Shown here piece after piece: positions 1 to 9,600 of a DNA stretch of 45,681 bases. Origin of the DNA: Folioceros fuciformis (lineage: Eukaryota; Anthocerotophyta; Anthocerotopsida; Anthocerotales); the NCBI GenBank assembly GCA_049999805.1, contig JBNGIO010006247.1, positions 154,817 through 200,497 on the forward strand. Direction: 5' to 3'. The translations under genes and the position numbers were made by a program. How positions within the stretch are numbered: the stretch's first letter is position 1; every line of letters starts with the position of its first letter. The notes beneath the pieces are model-generated. The model was given only the letters and a program-made list of their open reading frames with translations, searched no databases and was not told the origin of the DNA.

Positions 1-1740
1 TCGCAGCCCCGCCGCCCGCGCGCTGCGGTCGTGAACCCGGCGCGGGTCGGGGTCCCCAACCCTACCGTGTGCGCGCTGGATGCTGCTTTCGCGATGGGAG
101 CTGCTGTAGCTTGCTCCTCTTGTTGCAGCCACTCCTGGCTCGCTCCGTTCCTGTTGGCGCAAGCCACCAGCTGCCGTGCGGCGATCGCATCATCATGCCT
201 TCATCTCCTACGTCCATCCCGCAACATAAACCAGGCTTTTATACTCACTTTTTAACCTGCCAAGTGATTTTCCACTAGAAGAAGAAGAATTCTAGCGCAC
301 TCCACCAAGCCGTCCAGGGCTCTTTCATTCCCAGATAGATGCAGCCGTCAGATTTCGGGAATTGCAATTTTGCCTAGTTCGGAAGAAAGACGGAAACGGC
401 TGACGGAACACCTTCCACACCGCTCCCGTTTCTTTCCCAAACTAGGTGAGGTCGATTTCCGGACGCACGCTGGCTGGCTGGCTATGGCGAGTGTTCCATC
501 CGTGCCTTCCGCCCTGCTCCTTCCCGGGCCTGGGGTTTCGGTGGGCCTGGCTGAGCCGCGGATGCTCTTGGCCGTCCGATGTCTCGGGTCAAGGTCGGGG
601 TCCGGCCCGTGGGTGGGGCGGAGGCAGGAGAGGTCTGGCCCCAGGGGCGCCTCGATTCTTGTCAGGAGTTTTGAGGTCTCAGGGCCCGGGGCTGTGGACT
701 CTCCTCTCATCTCTTCCATGAGGCTCAAGGTGCTGATCGTGACAATTGCTTTGTTTCTGTTCGGCCGTCTGGATTGGTGATACGCAGGCTCGGAAACGGA
801 TGTGAGTTGTCCGTACGTGTGCAGCTCAATGGTTGCTGTGCGGGTGTTGCAGATTCAGGAACAATTGAGCGCCGACGATGTGGTTGTGAGGGATGAGCGT
901 GGAGACGGTCGCCATGTCAGGTTGCGAGCGGAGTTGACTTGAGTACCTTGCTGGGCTTGCTGTTTAGGGTTGGTTATGTTGATCTGTATGCAAATGTGGT
1001 CCGTTCCTCGATGCGGATGTGCTCTGTTCCTTCTCTTTTACTCGGAGTGTTAGGCAACCGAGTTTGTCATCGGAAGAGGTTGTGAAATAGTTGTTGGTGC
1101 CGTGTGTGGATGTACTGTGCGCAGCATTCATGTTGTTGCAGCGGCGTTCGAAGGGCAAAGTCGTGTGAACAGACAACGAATGGTTTACAAGGCAATTTGG
1201 GAGGAGTTGCAAGGACTTGTACACGCCGTGGACCAGCTTACAACGAAGACGCCAGCTGAAGCTAGCAAAGATACACTGCCACCGTGAGTCTACAACTCAC
1301 TCTTCCTCGTGAGCTGCTGTGGCTCCGGCGCTGCTTTTCCAGGGAGATGTGCTAGCTAGCGGATCTGAGCTGAACGAACTCCACCTTCAGCAAATCCAGT
1401 TGGGCCAGTGGGGACGAAGCATCCGTGTCGCCGTGAGCGACACTCGTCCGTCCTGCAACGCACGAGCACTTGGTGAAGAACACGCAGCCCTTACTTTTTG
1501 CGGAGAACCCTGCTCACTCCTTGTACATGTTGCACTTTCGAGTACCCATCGTTACAAGATACCTAAGCCATTTAGGTACTCCGTGCGACACCGTAAGGGG
1601 TGTCAGGGATTGGTTTCCGTTACTATGTACAAACATTGGTCTATTATACAGAAGGTTAAGAATTTGGCTTATCCTGAACGGAGCATAAGAAAATGCCAAT
1701 TCACTCCAACCAAGCGAAGGAGAGGGATAGATGCTTAGTT
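1..1740. other. No firm gene; GC-rich left edge, possible upstream region
   Basis: The first 900 bases are GC-rich and hold several overlapping short ORFs on both strands; none resembles a known family. A short open stretch starting at the ATG near 1180 on the + strand runs to a good-looking splice donor (GTGAGT at about 1283). I could not join it in frame to a downstream exon, so I do not call a gene. It may be promoter or untranslated leader sequence of a gene outside the window. Confidence 0.4.
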
Positions 1741-1744
1741 TTGT

Positions 1745-2340
1745 CCTTTCGGATTCACTGGCTTCCTAGCCTTCAAATGTTCAGCCTCGCTAATTGAACC
1801 ATACGATAGAGTCAAATGTTGGCTTTATTCATCCTACAAGGGTAGATGGTGACTATCAAGTAGTCAAATGTTGGCTTTATTCATCCTACAAGGGTAGATG
1901 GTGACTATCAAGCAGCCTCCAACCTCACCAATTCACTTCTCTCCACAAGAGAGAGATGTTGATTTTGCAATGGCATTAGACCTAGCTAATTCACTCCACA
2001 AGGGGATAGATGTACTCCACAAGAGGATAGATGTTATCTTCCTTCATTCATTGTATATGAGAGACAGATGTTGGCTTTACACAGGCCTTAAACCTCACCA
2101 GTTCATCTTAACTCACCTTAACTCACTCCATGATAGAGGTAGGTGCTGGCTTCACACCAATCTTGCACATAGTGAATTCAGAAATGCTTAGTCACATCAA
2201 TTTGCTCTACAAGAGAGACATATGTTGACTTCATAAACTCCACATAAACTCCACATTGTTAGGAGAAGCAAATGCTAGCTTTCCAATGGTCTCGAACCTT
2301 GCTAATTCACTCCATAAGAAAGATAAGCATGCAACTCTTA
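1745..2340. repeat. Degenerate minisatellite, family A
   Basis: Related phrases recur at irregular spacing: 'aattcactccacaag', 'agagagatgttg' and 'ggctttacac', often in the order 'cctcacc-aattcactccacaag-agagatgttggcttt'. Units are roughly 50-65 bp and diverged from each other. No conserved frame runs through them, so this looks like non-coding tandem repeat sequence. Edges are approximate. Confidence 0.7.
1810..1912. repeat. Perfect tandem duplication, 52-bp period
   Basis: The stretch beginning agtcaaatgttggctttatt at 1810 is repeated without change at 1862, giving two adjacent copies of 52 and 51 bp. It is the cleanest copy pair inside a longer field of degenerate repeats. Perfect identity suggests recent slippage or unequal crossing-over. 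No reading frame of note crosses it. Confidence 0.9.
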
Positions 2341-2705
2341 ATGCACTCAACTTCCAAAACACATTGCTAAGTTGCTAATTCACTCCATAAGAAAAATAAG
2401 CATGCTCTCAATGCACTCAACTTCCAAGACACATTGTTAAGTTCCAAGTAGCCCACGATGTTATGACAATTCCAAGACACATTGCTACACATTGCTAAGT
2501 TTCAAGTAGCCCATAAGATGGGCACATTGCTAAGTTCCAAGTAGCCCACCATGTTAAGTTCCAAGTAGCCCATAAGATGACACATTGTTAAGTTCCTAGT
2601 TCCCCACCATGTTAAGTTCCAAGTAGCTCATAAGATGACACCTAAGTAGTTCCAAGTAGCTCATAAGATGACACCTAAGTTCCTAGTAGCCCACCTTGTT
2701 ATGAC
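2340..2705. repeat. Degenerate minisatellite, family B
   Basis: Here the repeated phrases are 'cattgctaagttccaagtag' and 'cccataagatgacac', with the variants 'cccaccatgtt' and 'ctcataagatgacac'. Units are about 30-45 bp and AT-rich. Family B follows family A directly, but the sequence motifs differ. Both fields end abruptly near 2710, where ordinary complex sequence resumes. Confidence 0.7.
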
Positions 2706-2710
2706 GATTT

Positions 2711-3323
2711 GTAGTGGATACAAGTACACACGACGGCTAAATTACCCTTGGAGGAAGTAGGTTGTTAAGTGCCACGTCCTTAGATAGGGTGCTAAATATC
2801 ATCCTCGCGGCTCGCCGGTAAAGTTATTCGTCTTGGCTGCAGCTGTATGAGAACGATTTCGTCGAACGACATGCTACATATCATCGTGCGCAGCGAATTG
2901 TTAGATATGAGTCACCACATGTTTATGCCATTACAGATACAGTAAGAATCGATGAGTGTGTACAACACGAAGAACACAATGTCATGATTCAGAAGCGATT
3001 ACCTTTCAACTTTTGACCAACGACCTCTGCATACGACATGGACATCACTGGACGGGTTGCGTTCACAACTCACGTTGCGGAAACACATCCTTCAAAAAGG
3101 AGAGTAGCGAGGGGACTTTGAAGAGTTGGGAGGGCAGGGAGCCGGAAACACTCGGGATTGACGAAACATACACATTGAAACCTAACGACAAACCGTGGAT
3201 TCAGTCCAACGCATGGACTTGGACATGTAGCGCCTACTTCCAGCACAGCCACTATCAGGACTGGAGACTCTTGCGACACATTCAATGCCCATACAGGTAT
3301 GTAGTACGGCCGGTTGTCCACGC
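2711..3323. other. Spacer downstream of glyoxalase I
   Basis: This stretch should hold the 3' untranslated region of the minus-strand glyoxalase gene. A 157-codon + strand ORF at 2956-3429 overlaps the last glyoxalase exon antisense and resembles nothing I know. I see no other gene here. Confidence 0.5.
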
Positions 3324-5190
3324 CTATTCCAGTTCTTTGGCAAAGTCAGCATTGTCGACGAAGACCTGTGCAGCACATGTGCACCGATTTCAGCACCGTA
3401 CCCAGCACGTAGCAGAGACAAACGGATAGACAATCCTCGAGTGATGTCACTCACCGATTTCCAACCGTCGGGGTCCAGGGCAGCGGTGATTCTGGTCTTG
3501 ATACCTGGGAGAGGGCCTGGCTCCCTCGTAATTTTCCCACCTGCTGCTCGAATCGCCTCTGCAGTCTTGTAAACATCATCTGTCCCAACAGCAATCTACA
3601 AAGGCAAAGACGGAACCATGAATTCAGTGTTCCACCTGTGTAGCAGAAGACGGCAGTTATGGTCTTTGGATCAGAACTAAAAAACATGTCCCGCAGTTAC
3701 CTGTGCATAAGCATTCCCCTTCTCGTACTCTGTCACTCCGTAGTTGTACGTAAGCTCCAAAATAGTGGTTTTGTCCTCGTCATCATACCCCAAAAATGCA
3801 AGAGTGTACTGCGCACCCGCAACAACCTTGAGCTCGGACATCATCCAATCTCCCGGGTAACTTGAAAAACGCAAGTAAAACACTTGTAGAATACACAATT
3901 CACAGCTCCCCTCACCTTGTACTCTGGAACATCACGCTTCCGCAAAAGCTTCAAGCCAAATGCCTGCAGCCACAAGTAGAGCCCGGAAGCATGCACAAGA
4001 AGCCTTCCTCAGTCACCAACGCACGAAACTGAGAACAGAATGATCGAGCAAGAAATTCGAGTCACGTCCCGTGAAGCACCTTCTCATAGTAATTGATGGA
4101 CCTATCCAAGTCCCCTACTCGCAACATGACTTGGCAAAGAGGCTCATGAATGTTGCCCTCTCTCTGGATCAGCTCGAACTTGTAACCATCCGGGTCGTCG
4201 ACAAAGGCTATCACAGTCGAGCCCCCCTTCACAGGTCCAGCCTCCCGTGAAACTTTGCCTCCCTTGCTCTTCACCAGCTCCACGGTCTTGTAAACCTGCC
4301 TCAGCAAGCCCGGCGTCACTCCCCACATCAAGCAAGCCCAAACCAAGACAACAAATAAAATGCATCAACAAAGCAATGCCCTTACATCCTCAACAGCGAT
4401 CCCAAAGTGCCCAAACGCCGTACCAAGATCATACTTATCCACCCCGTAATCTGCAATACCACGACTCAGCACCCCTCCCACATCCTTACCGTACTGTTCA
4501 AAAATTTTCTTTCAAAAAAAACAAACAAACAAACCACCTACTGTAGGTCAACTCCACTACGAAGTGAGAATCCTCAGGGCCGTATCCGAGAAACGCATTC
4601 GTGTACTTCTCCTCAGGGATGTCGCGCTTGCGCAAGAGCTTCATCCCCAAACACTCCGTATAAAACCTGGCAAACCCGAAACCAGCGGCATCAGCTCCCC
4701 CACGCCACTCCATCCCTTCCCGCAATGTCCCAGCCCCGGGCCCGACTTACTTGATAGTCTTCTCCAGGTCACCCACTCGGTACACCACATGGAGCAGGCG
4801 CCGATTATCCTTCTTCACCCACTCCAGCAGGCCCTCATTGGTGTCGGCAGGCTCAGCGGTGGGAGTGGCAGACATGTTGGCCGCGACCTCGATTCTGATA
4901 GGGAAATCCACCACTCTCTGGGGTTGCTCAGCTGCACACGGGGCACCAAAACCCTACCGCATCAGTGCCACTGCGCCGTGGAACCCCAGCATGCTGGAAT
5001 CCACTCCAGGCCGAGTCCGGCACTGACCTGCACTGGCCCGGGCGGGGAGGAACGGAAGGCGGAGGCTTCCAGTTCCCGATCGCAAGGAGCAAACCACCGA
5101 AGGCACCCGGCGGAGCGAGGACGCGGCCAGAGCCTTGGACAGCAAGAATGAAGCAGGTGCAGCCGATGTTGCAGGAAAGACGCCAGCCAT
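3324..5190 (-). CDS. Glyoxalase I (lactoylglutathione lyase), two-domain plastid type
   Basis: Isomerises the methylglyoxal-glutathione hemithioacetal to S-D-lactoylglutathione. Nine exons: 5028-5190, 4751-4931, 4542-4666, 4386-4450, 4080-4295, 3916-3963, 3701-3808, 3455-3595 and 3324-3365. All junctions are GT-AG and in phase, giving 362 aa. Residues 1-70 are rich in Ala, Ser and Arg, like a plastid transit peptide; a second Met at residue 74 could start a shorter form. The first glyoxalase domain has the expected metal ligands H102, E153, H171 and E219. The second has Q233 and Q302 at the His positions, so it is probably not a complete metal site, as in other plant two-domain enzymes. The C-terminus [12 protein letters not shown] matches the plant family. 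Function is confident; plastid location is inferred. Confidence 0.95.
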
Positions 5191-6663
5191 CGCCTGCCTC
5201 TAGCTGCCTTATTCTCTCTCCCTCACTTCACTCACCCGCACTGTGACTGCCTCCTGCCAGACTACTCCCCGCGACTCCCTCTCGCTTCCCGCTTCACGAT
5301 TATTCTTCTGTACGGCGTCGTATGCTCATACGCCCAGACAGTATCCCTGCCCATAGACTGTGACCGGCGCTTAACACTTGTTCCTGCCACGGGCGGCCAC
5401 GTGTCGACTTGCGGAGGCCTTGGATCGTAGCTGGGTTCGCCGTGTGAATCCGGTTCCTGCGTTTCCTGGTTTCGTCCTGACTCCTGCCCGGAATGCAGAC
5501 CCGATGCATTCTATTATGTGATCAGTGGCTGCTTTTTACGTGGAACTTGCACAGACTGGTGTACCATACATGACATGTTTTTTGGGACTATTGATTTGAA
5601 ATGTCACAGTTCTTGCTGCTTGGTCGTCACGTGGAGCTGGGGACTTTGAGTTTGTTGTACAGTCTCGTGCTGTTGTACAGGGCAACGAGAAAAGGTATGT
5701 CACTGGAGCCGTGTGGACATACGACAAGGCTTTGTGTCAACTTGTATTTAGCCTCAAGGATGTCTATGGACTCTCTCAGAAGTACTGCAAAACCAAAATG
5801 TACGCCTGTCCCCCTGGTAGAATGACTGAAGGAACAATAAGGTGGCCACTGTGTTGGAAGCCATTTGCTGCTCCACAGGTGTTTTGCTGAGAACGACAAA
5901 TACAAGAAATGTCTTGCTGGCCCATGCTGGGAATGATACCTGACTGCTGATCAACGCATTACAGCTTGGGCCTTTCTCGGCATCTCTCAAGTTTGTGCCT
6001 TTCTCGGCATCTCTGAAAGATTCTTCTGCACGCCTGATCGAGAAAACAGCCAGCCTGATGCTTACAGCATGGAGGAGTGCAACTTTTCAGCTCGTTAGCT
6101 GAAGAATTGGCACCTCTTAACGTCTAAGCCCTCGGCTTGCTTGTTAGTGATGAAGGCCACCAGTGCCTCTATCAGTGCATTTTCTTATACACGTTTGGCT
6201 CATTTGCAGATATCCGGTACTGGATTCAGGGATGAGCTTTACAGCATCATCAACAAAACGGCACTCCTCCTTGCTGCTCCACTTTGGAGAAAGTAAAAAT
6301 GTATTGCCTCTCATGTTCTTCGACTGCCCTACGGTCGTTGATGTAAAGCAGAAAGCAGATCGACGTACTGAACGGAGACCGCAAGGTGAAGACGCACAGG
6401 CGAGCGGTCGATCATGGGGAAGGTGGATGTATGGTGGATTTAAGTCGAGATGGGAGTTCGTCATCACGGTGCATGTCCCGTCCCAGACAGGGTTCGTCCT
6501 CCGTGATGGCGTGGCCTTAGGGCTGTACACTTGGCCTTGATGGCCGTCGGGTATCCATGTGCAAGCTCATCGAGGCAGCCCGTGTGGTGTGGTCTTGTAC
6601 AGTAGCTGGACATGCTGCCACACTCCGTTATTGGACTCGCCTTCCGACAGCGGTACTTGAGCC
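5191..6663. other. Intergenic region between divergent glyoxalase I and PPR genes
   Basis: About 1.5 kb separates two divergent start codons, so it should contain both promoters and 5' leaders. No conserved ORF is seen on either strand. It contains a short 18-bp direct repeat (5970-6014), listed separately. Confidence 0.5.
5970..6014. repeat. 18-bp direct repeat, 27-bp spacing
   Basis: The 18-mer gcctttctcggcatctct occurs at 5970-5987 and again, unchanged, at 5997-6014. It lies in the presumed promoter or leader of the PPR gene. This is a small local duplication with no evident function. Confidence 0.8.
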
Positions 6664-9600
6664 ATGGCCACAGTATGGCAGCCGGACTCGTTGTGGATCC
6701 AACGAACTGGTGTGTGTACAGGGAATCCTCAAGGAGCTCTCGCCCACCTTGTCATGGAGAATCAACCCCTAGCAAGCAAAGCCTTCAGGTGCAACAGTGT
6801 GAAGATCTCAGCACTTCCACTTCCGATAGAATGTGAGGGTGTGGACAGGTTTTCCAGCGATGGTCGTTGTCAGGAGCAGGAGCACTTGTGGCAACAATTT
6901 TTTCTGGACCCTGCCATTTGGTGGGACAACAGACGAGATAAGAAGAGCTCCAGGTCGCCTGACTTCCGACACAAAGGGTCCGGCAAGGTCCTGTGGTTAA
7001 ACAGCGTGTTTAAGCCAGCCTGGGTTGATGAGGAGCTCCTTTCCTTGGATGTGCAGATGAGTCATGGTTCCTCTTCGACCAAGGCCACCTCTCTGGATAA
7101 ACTTGAACCTGACAGGCGTGTAGGATCGAGAGTGCCCGTCATTACAGCTGTAACAGTGAGCACCCTATGTCAGCAGGGGAAGCTTTCTGAGGCCGTTGGG
7201 GCCCTGGAATCACTGGCGCAGACAAACTCTGCTATTTCTCAGTCTCTGTTATGCGTTGTGCTGAAACTGTGCACAGATAAGAAGGATTTGGTTTTGGGGC
7301 GACGAGTTCATGATCTCAGTGTCAAACTTGGCCACGAGTCGAAAGCATACTTGGCGAACCATGTCTTACGCATGTATGCCTGTGGAGGTAGGCTAGAGGA
7401 GGCCATGGATGTGTTCACCAGGGTAGGCAAGCCAGATGTCATTACGTGGGGTTCCATCATATCTGCATATGCTAAACATGGGAAACCTAACGAGGCCATA
7501 CACTTGTACCATGAGATGCGTAGGTCAGGAGTGAAGGCGAATGGTCACGTCTTTGTAGCTGCCCTTCAAGCTTGTTCATTTGCTGCTGACTTGGAATTGG
7601 GCAGAAAGGTGCACTGCGATATCTTGCACTGTGGCATTCCTCCTAACATGTTTGTTGGCAACTGTCTAGTGGACATGTATGCGAAATGTGGTGAACTGAA
7701 ACAGGCACGCCAGGTTTTTGACAGCATGGCCAAGAAGGATGTGGTGACATGGAATGCCCTGATGTCTGGGTATGCAAAATGTGGTGAAGTGGATGAGGCA
7801 CGCCAGATTTTTGACAGCATGACCATAAGGGACGTGGTGACGTGGAATACCCTGATTTCTGGGTATGCTGAGCAAGGGCTTGGACATGAGGCATTTGTTC
7901 TGTATGGACAGATGGAGCAGGATGGGCTGATTTTGGCCAACCATGTTACTTTTGCTTGCCTTCTGAAGGCCTGTGCATGCACTACTGCCTTGCAGAAGGG
8001 CAGGCAGCTGCACTCACTGATTGTTGAAAGGGGACTGCTGGATCACGTACTGGTTGGCAACGCTCTGGTTGACATGTACGCAAAGTGTGGTGAACTGGAA
8101 GATGCACGCCGCCTTTTTGACCGCATGCCCATAAAGGATGTGGTGACATGGAATTCCCTGATAGCTGGGTATGCAAAACGAGGTGAATTGAAAGACGCGC
8201 ACCAGATTTTTGACGGCATGAGCACGAAGAATGTTGTGACATGGAATGGTTTGTTTTCTGGGTATGGAGAGCAAGGACTGGAGCAAGAGGCGCTTGTACT
8301 CTATGAACAAATGGAGCAAGAAGGCCTCATTTTGGCAGATCATGTTACTTTTGCTTGCCTTCTGAAGGCCTGTGCAAGGACTGGTGCCTTACAGACGGGA
8401 AGGCGGCTGCACTCACAGATCGTGGAAAGAGGACTGCTGGATAACGTACTGGTGAGCAACTGCCTGGTAGACTTGTATGCGCAATGTGGTGAACTGGAAG
8501 AGGCACGCCATGTATTTGATAGCATGGCCACTAAGGATGTGGTGACATGGACTGCCCTGATATCTGGGTATGCTAAGCAGGCTCTCAGCCAGGAGGTGCT
8601 TGTCCTGTATGGAAAAATGGAGCAGAACGGCCTTATTTTGGCTAGCCATGCTACATTTGCTTGCCTTCTGAAGGCCTGTGCAAGCACTGGTTCCTTACAG
8701 AAGGGCAGGCAGCTGCACTCACAGATTGTTGAAAGAGGACTGCTGGATAACACATTGGTGGGCAACTGCCTGGTGGACATGTATGCAAAGTGTGGTGAAC
8801 TAGGGAATGCACGCCAGGTTTTTGACAGTATGAATACCAAGGATGTGGTGACATGGACCACCCTAATAGTTGGGTATGCACAGCAAGGACTGGGCCAAGA
8901 GGCGCTTGTTCTGCATGGACAGATGGAGCAAGGTGGTCTTGTTTTGGTTAACCATATTGCTTTTGCTTGCCTTATAAAGGCCTGTGCACGCACTGGTGCC
9001 CTGCAGAAGGGCAGAGAGCTGCACTCACGAATTTTTGAACAAGGACTGTTGGATAACGTAGTGATGGGCAACTGCCTGTTGGACATGTATTCGAAATGTG
9101 GTGACCTGGAAGATGCACGCCAGATTTTTGACAGCATGAGCACGAAGGATGTAGTGACATGGACAAGTCTGATAGCTGGGTATACACAGCAAGGGCTGGG
9201 CCAAGAGGCGCTGATTCTATATGGACAAATGGAGCAAGAATGCCACATTTTGGCTGACGATGTTACTTTTGTTTGCCTTTTGAAGGCCTGTGCGAGCACT
9301 GGCGCCTTACAGAAGGGCAAGCAGTTGCACTCACTAATTGTCAAGAGAGGACTGCTGGATAACTTAGTGGTAGGCACTGGACTGGTGGACATGTATGCAA
9401 AATGCGGTGAACTGCAAGATGCACGTCGGGTTTTTGACAGCTTGGTCACAAAGAATGTAGTGACATGGAATGCTCTGATAGCCGGGTATGCTGAGCAAGG
9501 ACTCGGTCAAGAGGCGCTTGTTCTGTACGGACAAATGGAGCAAGAGGGCCTCGTTTTGGCTGACGAGGTTACTTTTGTCTGCCTTCTGAAGGCCTGTGGC

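Noticed and set aside
2956-3429. 157-codon + strand ORF
   Set aside because: It lies antisense to the glyoxalase I last exon and 3' region and matches no family.
8340-9449. 369-codon minus-strand ORF and several shorter ones inside the PPR gene
   Set aside because: Antisense shadows. The same pattern recurs with the 306-bp period, as expected from the repeated sense codons.
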